From NCBI GenBank assembly GCA_016630955.3, contig CM049988.1, forward strand, positions 1,736,001 to 1,800,000: a stretch of 64,000 nucleotides of DNA, read 5' to 3'. The first letter of the stretch is position 1, and every line of letters starts with the position of its first letter. This document shows, piece by piece, positions 45,988-56,182 of this stretch. The DNA comes from Didymella arachidicola. Its lineage: Eukaryota; Ascomycota; Dothideomycetes; Pleosporales; Didymellaceae. A program made the position numbers and the translations under genes. Under the pieces are notes generated by a model, which worked only from the letters and a program-made list of their open reading frames with translations, was not told the origin of the DNA and did not search any database.

Positions 45988-48918
45988 ATGTCTTTCAGTG
46001 ATTCGGAGATCGAGCTGGTGAGCTCGCAGCTGGAGTTGGGCAACGACGACATTCCTGAGGAGCCCGACATGCTGCTCTCAGACGACGCTGGCGACGGCCA
46101 GACATTCGCTCCTCCACCACGAATCGCTGCACGCTTCTACAGACACTCAAACAACCGTCGAAAGTCGTCCGCGACGTCGTCCCGCCGCAACTCGCTCTCC
46201 TCGACCCACTCTCACACTTCGAGCCGCTCCACCATCCGTAACAGCTGTCAGAGCCACCACATTGCTCAGCACCTCCGCCGTGTGTCCATTCTCGAAACCC
46301 GCAAAGCTCGACTGGCTGACCGAGCCGCCCATGCCGAACAAGTCCGTTTGCGCGCCGCAGCGGCCAAGGCCACACCACGCGTGTCGAACAGTGAAGAGAA
46401 GGCGCTGGCTGCCAAAGAGGCTCGCGAACGACACCTTGCACAGGTAGCAGCATCGTGCGCCGAGGAGGTGCGCAGGGCGAAGAAGATTGCAGAAGACATG
46501 AAGGAGCGCAAGGCCGCCGAAGAGCGCAGATACCGCCTTGAGATGGAGGAGAAGCATGCAGAGGCAGAGAGAAGGCGGCTGGAATACAAGCGCAGCCCTC
46601 GCAGGCCGCGGACTGCAAGCTCGCCCCCTGCCGACGCAAAGAAGGCCACCCAGCAACCGCCTGCTCCATCTTCGGAGGATGCTGCTAAGCGGATCCAGTC
46701 TGCATGGAGGGCGAGAACTAGGAAGAACATCGTCGACGAATGGTTGGAGACTGGGCTGTCAATCGAGAAGATCAGCAGCACGAGCTTCGAGGACATCACT
46801 ACCATGCTTGCAGACGAGAAGCTCTTGAAGATGACAGAGAAGGTCATGGAGCTGTTCGTACTCCTCCCAGACCCGGATCCGGTCGCACGCAGCACGGCCG
46901 TCCGCACATTCCTCTCCTCGTATCTGATCTTGGGACACCCAACAAACGTCCTGAGCCGGGATGGCGACCAGGAGCAGGACCTCATCACCAAGGCCAAGGA
47001 CTTGGTTCTTTCCTTCGAGTCGGCCCTGGGAAAGCTCACGACCTTCAACTACTACACGCCCTCGCCTACCAGGACCGAGACGGTTTTGTTGGCTCATAGC
47101 GCATTCGTCACTGCGTTCAACGACTGGAAAGCTCGGGATTCGTCTGCGCTTGTAGAGACCATGGTCGCTTCCTTCGTCAGCCTTGACGAGATATGGCAGA
47201 GCGTCAAAGATGCGACTGTCGAGGAAGTCGCGAATGAGTACAGGACTGGCATCCGAGACAACCAGGCCATCTTGCTTAGCAGGATCAAGAAGCTCGCGGG
47301 ACCAGACAAGGCATTGACGTTGATTCGCAAGGCCATCCGCGAAGGCCGCAGGTCGAGGCCCAAGAAGCGGCCTGCTGGAGAAATCGTTCGACCACGTGTT
47401 GCCGTTGACGTCTCCGGGTCACCAGTCGAAAGCGAGAGCGCCGCCATGCAAGCTGAGGCCGCTTCCGAGCTTGCAGCTTCTGGCCAAGCAGCAGCAGTTG
47501 AGTCCGCAACGCAAGGCCATCAAGCTCAATCGCTGTCAAAGGTGTTCACTGTCGTGCCGGACAACCGCGTGCTTGTGCATGAGCTGTCGATCGACAAGGA
47601 GTACCGCATAGATGCATCGCCAACAGCTGATCTTCGAGATGCGCTGAATCGTGAGCTGTGCGATGCGATGCGCAAGGGCTTCGAAGATGGTGATAGCGCG
47701 CAATGGACAGCTGCCATGGCAGAAAACATCCGCGCAAAGTTGTTACGCCTGTTGAAGGCAGGCAACTCGATGCACACCCTCATCTCCGAGACTCTGGATC
47801 CCGATCACATCAACAAGCAGTGCAACCAAGGCTTGTTCTCGTATGAGAAGTTTTTCGGTTTTATTGCCAACATCTTGCCCAAGCTCTGTGCTCCTTTCCG
47901 AGATGCTCAGGTCAAGGAGCTAGCGGATGAGTTGAAGGAAGAGGGCGAGCTTCCAGAGATGGTGGAGAAGCTGTTCAAGCTCTTACACGTCATCGACCTC
48001 TTATCACTGGACTACTCAAACTTCCTCTTGATGAACGCTGCGCCGACACTGATCAAAGAAGCGACGGGGTACGAGCAACGCATGTTTGCGCAGGACCTGG
48101 AGGAGGGCAACATTACTCTGGACCGCACGAGGCGCTGGTGGCGCAGTGCTGCTATCAACATGCACACCGAGGCAGATCGCCGGGATCCATGGGCGCAGCC
48201 GAACCCCATGAACCGCCCCACAGCCCACAAGATCTACGCTCGAGGTCTAATCGATCTGGCAATCTCCGTTCCTCCGCTACGAGACTCCGAGCTTCCAGAG
48301 ACTCTTGCGCTTGACCGTGCGCGCATCTCGCGCATTCGCGAGGACGCCCTGCGCATCACCACCATTGGCGGCATCTTGCTTACTGCGAAGAACCTCTTGA
48401 AGAGAGATGTGCGCTCTCAGTGGAAGCCTCAGGCGAATCGTATGTGGGACGTGCTCAAAGACGGTTACATGAAGGATCCAACAACGCCTGCAAAGGTCTC
48501 TTCCCTCCTCGAGTCTTCGCACAACATGCCACCTGCTACGCGGGCGCAGCTTTCGTCAACGGTCACGCGTCTTTTGACCCAGGCTGAGTCTGGCAAGTTG
48601 TCCGACCCAGTCACCAAGGTTTTGTTCCAGCGCTTGAAGACACACATCTTCAGCCGCGTTTCGGCTAGCAGCTCGGGCGAGCGCGTGAAGGCTGCTAGTA
48701 CAGCCACCGAAGGGCTTGCTACTACTGGTCTGGCAGAGTTCGTACCTCAGGTTGCGGATATCTGTGAGCAGCTTAGCAAGGTTGGCGAAGTCGACCGCAA
48801 GGCGCACGGCAAGTGGTATGAGGAGATCGCGGAGCAGATGGAGAACGAGCCGCTCGAGGGCGAAGAGTTGGCGCGGAGCGAGAGTAGTGGATCTGCTGCT
48901 TCTGGGTCATCTGGTTAG
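45988..48918 (+). CDS. SOK1: Sok1/TCP11-family protein with IQ motif
   Basis: Single exon, 976 residues. The N-terminus (1-100) is Ser-rich; about 100-215 is a highly charged Arg/Glu/Ala coiled coil. An IQ-like calmodulin-binding motif AAKRIQSAWRARTRK lies near 232-247. The rest to about 930 is the TCP11 domain, seen in FSYEKFFGFIANILPKLCAPFRD-type helices and LLSLDYSNFLLMNAAP (long motif split here). Yeast SOK1 was found as a multicopy suppressor of loss of cAMP-dependent kinase; mammalian TCP11 is linked to cAMP signalling in sperm. The molecular activity of the family is unknown. The start ATG is the first in a frame open to 48918 and follows a pyrimidine-rich leader. Confidence 0.9.
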   Translation: MSFSDSEIELVSSQLELGNDDIPEEPDMLLSDDAGDGQTFAPPPRIAARFYRHSNNRRKSSATSSRRNSLSSTHSHTSSRSTIRNSCQSHHIAQHLRRVSILETRKARLADRAAHAEQVRLRAAAAKATPRVSNSEEKALAAKEARERHLAQVAASCAEEVRRAKKIAEDMKERKAAEERRYRLEMEEKHAEAERRRLEYKRSPRRPRTASSPPADAKKATQQPPAPSSEDAAKRIQSAWRARTRKNIVDEWLETGLSIEKISSTSFEDITTMLADEKLLKMTEKVMELFVLLPDPDPVARSTAVRTFLSSYLILGHPTNVLSRDGDQEQDLITKAKDLVLSFESALGKLTTFNYYTPSPTRTETVLLAHSAFVTAFNDWKARDSSALVETMVASFVSLDEIWQSVKDATVEEVANEYRTGIRDNQAILLSRIKKLAGPDKALTLIRKAIREGRRSRPKKRPAGEIVRPRVAVDVSGSPVESESAAMQAEAASELAASGQAAAVESATQGHQAQSLSKVFTVVPDNRVLVHELSIDKEYRIDASPTADLRDALNRELCDAMRKGFEDGDSAQWTAAMAENIRAKLLRLLKAGNSMHTLISETLDPDHINKQCNQGLFSYEKFFGFIANILPKLCAPFRDAQVKELADELKEEGELPEMVEKLFKLLHVIDLLSLDYSNFLLMNAAPTLIKEATGYEQRMFAQDLEEGNITLDRTRRWWRSAAINMHTEADRRDPWAQPNPMNRPTAHKIYARGLIDLAISVPPLRDSELPETLALDRARISRIREDALRITTIGGILLTAKNLLKRDVRSQWKPQANRMWDVLKDGYMKDPTTPAKVSSLLESSHNMPPATRAQLSSTVTRLLTQAESGKLSDPVTKVLFQRLKTHIFSRVSASSSGERVKAASTATEGLATTGLAEFVPQVADICEQLSKVGEVDRKAHGKWYEEIAEQMENEPLEGEELARSESSGSAASGSSG

Positions 48919-49772
48919 ATGGTCAGTCGTTGATCATGTGGGTTTGCATTTAAATGTATGGCGTCTTCATTTCTTTGCACGGCCTGTTCTCGTTCTGGCT
49001 CCGGCCACATTCATACCCGTTCTGGTTCTGCATGGCGTTGATAGAGTTGCTTTTTGTGTTAGCGGTATGCGCTGGTCATGATGGCTCGTCGTATTCATTA
49101 TCATGCGGGAGTATAATTTGGAGATAAACATCACCTAGCGAAAGTCCTTCTCTGCACCTTTCATATAGCGCTCTGGGCATTACAGTTCTTAATTATGGCT
49201 ACGGGTTCTGGTTAGTGTTCACCCAAGTGTTCAGAATGCGGTGCATCGAAGTTTGACACGAAAAGCCGAATGGAACAGCAGTATTGCTTGTAGCTGACAG
49301 AATCTATCCGCTCCGAGATGACACCCAGACAGGCGCCATCTATCTCCAACTATTTCCAACTATCCCGGAGGTCTCCTGCGTCCATCGGCATCATTTATAA
49401 TGTGAAAGTCAGCGTCGACGCTGTAGTAACGCTACATCAGGAGATGATCCCAAGTCCCTCTTCGCCTCGAAATACGTCGCCTCTGGTCTCGACGAGATTA
49501 CGTTGACGGCGTTGTGGATGATAAGCTGATAATGTATGTGAAAACGCACGACCCGTGGCAAGACATGCGACAACAACACCAAAGCAATACAACGGAAACC
49601 CGCCGGATCTCCTTGGTATATGAGTATAGTGAATTGAGAGTTTCACCTGTAACAAGCGACCCTTTTTCGCCATTTGCAGAGTAGAGGCGATAGTAGACGG
49701 GTTGTGGCATGAGTGTGCGCTCACGATTGGTTGTACGGGGTGCAACAGCGTGTTGGAGGAGTATTGCGTGGC
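48919..49772. other. intergenic between convergent genes
   Basis: 3' flanks of SOK1 and of the small minus-strand gene ending at 49773. Short open frames only; nothing recognised. Confidence 0.45.
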
Positions 49773-50151
49773 TTAGAGATATTGAATCTCACAGAGTTCG
49801 ATAGTCTCCTACATCAAGTTAGCATTTAATCGATACTTCAGCGCGAGCTGTGTAGATTTGACTGCTTACTTTGTCGAGTAGGCAAGGCGCCAAAAGGTAC
49901 CATCGGTGGAACTTGTACTTCAAGGCGTGAGTTGCGTTTCCTATGACGTTGCTGTGGAAGTAAATACTCACCTTCAGCTTATAGTTCCCAATGCCGAATC
50001 TCTCTTTGCAGATTTCGAGTAGCTTCTCATCGTCGATGTATCTGTTTTCGATGATCTGCGGGGCAGGCTGCACCAGTACAGATGTTGGAAACGCGGAAGG
50101 TGGTAACGTATTGGGTGCCATGACTTTAGGAGTTCTCTTGAAGGTGTACAT
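49773..50151 (-). CDS. small hypothetical protein, 87 residues, three exons
   Basis: Minus-strand exons 50151-49972, 49917-49870 and 49808-49773; introns of 54 bp (GTGAGT/AAG, acceptor TTGAAG) and 61 bp (GTAAGC/TAG). Spliced product: a Pro-rich start (MAPNTLPPSAFP), then DDEKLLEICKERFGIGNYKLK, FHRWYLLAPCLLDK and ETIELCEIQYL. The pattern 'DE-x-LL-x(3)-ERFG ... W-x-L-x-AP-x-x-L-x-x-E' resembles small orphan-like proteins of dothideomycetes that I cannot name. The 3-exon structure keeps frame throughout, but the first acceptor (AAG rather than YAG) is weak, so the model needs transcripts. No signal peptide or membrane segment. Confidence 0.5.
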
Positions 50152-51104
50152 GACTGATTTGGCCCTCGCGGTCGTTGAGTTGAGAAGTTTTGTGGTAGGC
50201 TGCGGAAAGGATGAGGGGTGATTCTCCGGTTGATTGCAGATGGCACCACTGCAGTCGGTCACGCGAAGGATGCAGAGGGGCGTTATCTGATGGCTGTGCA
50301 AAGGAAGTCTTGCAGAAAGCCCACAAGGCATATTGGGCTGCTATGACTGCCAGTCTCCGAGATTCCGGATCGCCTGCTGTAGACGGGCTGTAGACGGGCT
50401 GTACGTTGCCCTCCTTCCCTTAGGGTCCTCCCTCAGATCTATGTCCGTTTCACTAACATGGTGCAAGTGCCAGCTCAGATAGACCGATAATGAGGTAGTC
50501 GCAAGAAGTTCGCCTGTAAGCTTTCCAGCACGTACCCAGGTCACATCTTCTTTCGCGGAGTGTCATGTCACTGAACGATTGGAGTCTCGGGAAGATTTAT
50601 TGAGTATTTCGGAAGGCTCAGCTCGCCTCACTCATGTTCGGAGACTCGGATTGGCTTATGGAGGCATAATTGAACAGCAACGATGCGTTGGCGATGCATG
50701 AGCATCTCATTAGCCTGGAAGACATGCAGCTCGCGCCGGGGAACCCTCACGTTTTTGGACCTGCAACCGTGGATGGTCTTTACAACCTCACTAATGAGAC
50801 TTGATGCTGTGCTAGCTATTGAGCAGATATGGCTTTGTTAGTGTTCTAGAATGGTGAAGTCAATGATTGTTGGTTTTCAAACGCGGTTCGCGCGACAACG
50901 ATGGGATGTTGCGCTTGTTTCAAATTGAGTTAGCTTCATCTGCAGCCCCTCAAGCCTTCGTCTGCTCGCGGTGTTTCCCACAGCACATGTCCATGCAGCA
51001 TCAACAATGTTGCCTCGTGTGAGCAATATGCATCTGGCAGCCTGTTCTCATGGCCTTGTTGTTTTTGAGCTCATATACAGAGGCTATGGTAGTCAGATGC
51101 TGCC
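50152..51104. other. intergenic, divergent upstream regions
   Basis: Between two divergent starts. Contains a 12-bp tandem repeat near 50381-50404 (gctgtagacggg, two copies and a part). No gene recognised. Confidence 0.45.
50381..50404 (+). repeat. short tandem repeat gctgtagacggg
   Basis: Two adjacent 12-bp copies followed by a partial third copy (gctgta). Too short to assign a role. Confidence 0.7.
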
Positions 51105-52949
51105 ATGCTCACCCCCGCCACATCACTGAGCATGGAACCAAGTCGCTACTTTGAGCGCACACTGTCTTACGACTGCAGCTCTGCAGCAAACGATCATTAT
51201 GAGCTGTGTTCCGAGCAGGTATTTGAATCGGATCTCACAAAGACCGAGGTCACAGTTTGTGTACAATCACACCAAATCTTCGATTGTGGCAGCGTTAAAG
51301 CCAAGTCGGACCGGCGCGAGTGTGGGAAAGACAGCTCGGACAGTGAGACGAACCTAGTCATTCATGACAGAAACAAAACTACCAGCGACGAAGAAGGAGA
51401 TAGCTGCTCGGTCGTCAGCGGCGCTTCCAGTACAGCTTTACCTACTGCGATGGACCAGCGCCAAGAAGACCTAGGGCCTCCATCTTATCCCGGACCGCCA
51501 AAATTAGCATTCTTCACAATCAAACATGGCGATATTGAGAGCTTTGCTCGCCGCACGAGACATGACTTCCGAGTCTTCTACCTCCACCACCGGACGCACT
51601 CGTTCAGCCGCTTGAGGATTTCGAAACCAGGATTTGAGACACTCATGCGATCGTGCCGCGTGTTTCCACGTTTCAATGAATATGTGGCTGGCTTTGGTCG
51701 GAAGAACAGTGAGTCTGAAATTGGACCTCCTCCACTTAAGTTTCGTCCACTCTACACAACCAGTAAGAGTGGGTACCGAGCTTTTGGTAAGTCTCAAGCG
51801 CAGTCCTTCTGGCCGACGGGTTCCTCCATACTGACTTACATTCAGAATGCGCATATATTCTGCGATTTGTCGAGAGAACCGAACGTGGCGGCCGGAAAAG
51901 ACCGTGGTCGCTGCGCCAGTACGCCGTCTACCATCGCTTCAAACCCGGACAGCAAGGAAGCTCCACGTGGATCCTTGTTGGTGCATCACAGCGAACGCGA
52001 GGGCACCTGGATCAATATACCAGGAGTGTGGATGATATAAAGACAGCAAACCCATTCGAACTTCACACTATCTTCTTAGACACAGTTATCGCCAGCTGGA
52101 GGCCATATTTGGTCTACATCACGCAGGCTGTGGCTTCATTGGTAAATATATCTTCATGCGGGTTACCGGAGATGCTGACTTCATCTAGTCTAGCAAGGCC
52201 ACTGGGGTTTGTATCAGTACAGAAGACGACGAGGACAACTTCGTCACTATCACAGTTGAAGATCATCAGCAGCTGAAACAGATCGAGGACGATGTCACTG
52301 ACCTCATCCTTTGCCTTGATTCCACCTCAGACACTCTGACGACGTTCGAAGAGATGTACGAGCGTTTTCGTCATGGCTTCGATGAAGCGAGTTCAATACT
52401 TGCTCTAGATGCGATTGCTGTCGCTCTCGCAGAGAAGACAAAGGAGATACGATACACAAAACGTAAAGCTGAGGCGTTGCAATCTAAAATTCAGAATACA
52501 AGAGCACTGGTCAGTTTTAGGAAGCTTAAAAGTGTGCTCAAGCTGATTGTGTATTGCAGATTTCTTCTTTGCTCGAGAGACAAAGTGGCCACAACATCAA
52601 TCATCAGATTGGCGCTCTTCACGAAGGCAATAGTATCATGCAAACAATCGCCGAGAAGAACAGCCGAGACTCATCTAGCATGCGAGTCCTAACGATCATC
52701 ACAATGGTCTACCTGCCATGCACTATCGTGTCCAATTTCTACTCCACCCAATTTGTTCTCCAAGTCGAAGGCGATGGCACTTCTACGAGGATGGGTTACG
52801 CGCAGAATGCATGGTTGTTTTTCGCCATTTCTGTTCCGCTGACTGTGTTCACGTTCATGGTTTGGTATGCATGGGTTCGTGTGGCTGACATGCGCAATCT
52901 GGTCGCTGTTCCATTACCTACAAAGAAGAAGGCCGAGTCACCAGTATGA
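51105..52949 (+). CDS. CorA-like two-helix membrane protein
   Basis: Four exons: 51105-51786, 51846-52141, 52189-52509, 52560-52949; introns of 59, 47 and 50 bp (donors GTAAGT, GTAAAT, GTCAGT). The product is 562 residues. The N-terminal ~140 residues are acidic and disordered. The middle is a soluble domain (about 145-330) and then a long helical stalk with coiled-coil character (about 345-470). Two transmembrane helices follow near the C-terminus: about 474-498 (MRVLTIITMVYLPCTIVSNF) and 516-539 (NAWLFFAISVPLTVFTFMVW). This is the layout of CorA-type divalent-cation channels. The GMN signature expected after the first helix is absent; YSTQF stands in its place, as in many fungal CorA-like proteins whose transport activity is unproven. 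Confidence 0.85.
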
Positions 52950-53799
52950 CTTGCGTCAGATGTCGCTATCATGCTTTGGCTTGAACATGTGGGGCGCAGC
53001 GATTATCTTAGCCTATCAAACGTACATCTGCCGAGTCCGTGGCTGCAGCTACTACGTAACACGGTGCTCGTTGCTCGTTGCTCGTGCAGCATGGCAACTT
53101 CACCTCGAATTGACTGCCAGCAAGTTTCGCCATCGATTAGCAGTGTGTGAAACAGCGATCGATTTGGGCTTTTACAGTACATGGGAGCGGCAGTACAACA
53201 TGACTTGTCTTGAGCTTCACAAAGGCGGCTGTCTGGTCTCGCTTGTGCTTCCCGCACCCTGTCACGACCAGCGACTGCCTCCCGGATTGACTTGCTCCGG
53301 ATTCAGCCTGCACCCCGCCTTCAGAATCTCGGCGTGTCATTGTTCGCACAGCCCGCCTTCACGCATCGCTCAAGAAGCCTGACCGGTCCTCCTGCACTTT
53401 ATCTTCCCCCACAAGGCACCCAATGGCAGCTATCTCTCGCACAACCGACCATCATCTTCACCACAGATTGGACGCCCCACGTGTTCTCTATAAGATCGCT
53501 GACCGGTTATGACCGGAGCCCGTACCCTCAGACCTGACCGTATCGAATCGCATGAAGAGAATGCACAGCCTAAGACACACCTCACGAACCTGATCGCTGT
53601 GGCTTGTTTGCCTTCTTGCCTTCTGCGTTGATCGTAAATAAAGCTTACTGGGTCGCTCGTCTGGCCTGGACTGTTCCATACGATCATCTCACGACTCGGT
53701 GCACCTTCTGACTCAAGTATAGCACTTGTGCCGCATTCTTTGAAGTTGCGCCCATTGTTCTCATCCCCACCTCGACAGTTCCAGTAACACCTCCACGCG
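52950..53799. other. intergenic
   Basis: 0.85 kb between the CorA-like gene and the kinase gene, both on the plus strand. Contains a short gctcgtt triplicate near 53065-53090. Nothing else recognised; the right part is the presumed kinase promoter. Confidence 0.45.
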
Positions 53800-55510
53800 A
53801 TGGGCGTATTCCTCGAGGCTCCCGATCAGACCAACGACAACAACGACCAGCATCACGCCACACTACTCGAGAACCACGACGATGTGCTCGACTACATGGA
53901 TAGACACATGGCGACCACCATGTTCAGAGATGAGAGGCAGATGTTCCTCCCGCAAACAAACTTTGATGCTGTCACCACCGAGGCTGTAATCCGCAACCTG
54001 ACTTCACGGGATAGTGAGCTGCATCTGGGACAACACGCCAAAGAAGAGTTTGTTCAGAGAGTTTTCGCCGAAGGTCAGAAGATGTTCGCAACCTGCATCT
54101 TCAGTGAGATGTCCTTGACTTGTGTACAAGCTCTGTTCAACGATGGCCTTACTGATGCAAGATTCCCTTTCGAAGAAGACGAATGTCCGGGCCTCAGAAG
54201 TAAACGCAAGTTCCGTACCACCTTTCTCATTAATCAGAGTCGCTTCCACTCAGCCTACTTCGAGATTGACTCAGAACATCACTGGGACAACCGTATGACC
54301 AAACCGATCAATTTCGACGAGGGTTCGCTTCTTGGCGCGGGGACTTTTGGCAATGTGTATGAGGTGTGGATTCATCCCGGTCAACGTGCATTCAGAAGCG
54401 TGAGTTAGCATTAATATTGCCGGTCGGATTCTGACCCATTTGCAGGGCAACGATGAGAAAGGGTCATTTGCGATGAAAGTTATACAACAGCAAGAGACGC
54501 GAGAAGTCTCTTTCCATCGCGCCATGGCCAGCATACCCCCACACCCACACCTTGTTCGATGTATCACAAGCTTCACGTTCAGCGCGAAATACCATATGAT
54601 TTACGAAAAAGCGGACAGCGATGTGGAGAAGTTCATGGAGCAGAACTCTGATGCCCAGGGTCTGCGGATCATGGAGTCTACTGATCTTGCACAGCAACTC
54701 TACGGCTTAGCTGCTGCTCTTCTAGCTATCCATAACAATGGGCAGGCTTCCAGCGAAAAGAGTGCTGCGCTGCTCAGTGTACCAGTAGCTGGACCAGAAC
54801 GAGCAGGTTACATCCACGACATCAAGCCGGAGAATATCCTTGTGTTTCCTTACAAGCAAAATGGGAAGAAGAAGCATTGGTTCAGGCTGTCTGACTTCTC
54901 TTGTGCCAAAGTGAATGATATAGAGTCGTCAGTCAGTGGAAAGAACAGAGTCAGCTGGAAGACCGTGAGCAAGTCGGGAACGCCGGTTTATCGAGCCCCC
55001 GAAGCCACCGGGAAAGAAGGGCGGACGTCTAGACCGTACGATCTATGGTCCCTCGGCTGCGTATACCTTGAGCTTTTAGTCTGGTACTTAGACGGCTACC
55101 AGTCCTTGGGGAGCTTCCGACAGGCACGAGAGTGTCAAGTGGTACCTGATGGACGCGAAGATGAAGGCTTCTATTTCAAACCGACAGCTCAAGACGATTT
55201 CAAACTTCGGGAAGTCGTCATTGACAGGATTGAACACGTCAAGAGTCAGTGCCAGGGACGGTTGAAGGACATTGCAAACGTTATCCCCGATCTACTGCGT
55301 ATCAACCCTCGGCATCGACCAACTGCCGAAGAGTTGGTCAATGACCTCAAACATGTCGGTAAAGGTGTCAAACCACCTATCACTATCACATCGTCCGCTC
55401 CAAGCCTAACAAGGCGCCCCGAAACTTTCTCTCTACCCACCTTCGAACCAGACTCAGGCTTAGTCTCGAACGACACTGGCGGTCCGGTCCTCGAAGTGCA
55501 GCTGTATTGA
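53800..55510 (+). CDS. divergent protein kinase-domain protein
   Basis: Two exons, 53800-54399 and 54446-55510, with a 46-bp intron (GTGAGT donor); 554 residues. Residues 1-170 are an acidic N-terminal region without a recognised domain. The kinase domain runs about 172-505: glycine loop GAGTFGNVYE (179-188), VAIK-type lysine K211 in FAMKV, catalytic loop YIHDIKPENIL with D325, K327 and N330, activation-segment start SDFSCAKV (D350-F351-S352), and YRAPEATG. Catalytic Lys and Asps are kept, but the HRD triad reads IHD and DFG reads DFS. An insertion (about 300-320) precedes the catalytic loop. Likely Ser/Thr kinase; substrates unknown. Fungal genomes hold many such orphan kinases. Confidence 0.87.
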
Positions 55511-56182
55511 TGGACTAGGTTTGGTCACTGCCTGCCGCTGTGTGTATATTGCGTTTTTTTCCTCGATATCCTAGATACCCTTCCTCTTGTAGCTCTTAGC
55601 GTGCGGTTCATATCTGTTGCATACCTTGGTGATAGCAAGATGAGGATGGAAAGCGATCGCCGGGACGCGTATATTCTAAGCGAGATTCGATGTGCAAGTC
55701 CGAAATTGTAATTGAGCCTTTTACGGATACAACAGCACTGCGCTTCTAGTCGACAGTGGAATTTTGATTTAAGTATCTAATATGATATCTTATGAACATC
55801 TTCATCAAACGAACCATCGCATCAGTGGTTTAGTGGAACTACCGATCAGTTCATATAAATACCTGGTTTAATCGTCGCAGATGTGAGTTGTGTTATTTTC
55901 GAAATGTCAACTTTCAGTTCTGGCTTGGCACCTCTCAGAGTGACCACCAAAACTGGTTTCCGAAAATCACAAGTGAGAATCCATTAATAGCCATCGTGCA
56001 GATAATGGCGGCAAGTAAAACCCGTAGTCAGCTGAGGTGACGAATACCTGAGGACATGGCGCTGCCGTGGCTCTGCCTGTCGTTCTCTCCTGGCTCAGCC
56101 CGTCGCTCTCCTGGAACCTGAATTTTCTCAACGCAAGCATTTCAGTCTGCGCTCAGCTCTGCACCAAAGTTACGCTGCCAAT
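55511..56182. other. intergenic between kinase and DUF3435 recombinase
   Basis: 0.67 kb. If the recombinase is the captain of a Starship, the left edge of that element should lie here, but I could not recognise a direct repeat or inverted repeat from one end alone. Confidence 0.4.
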
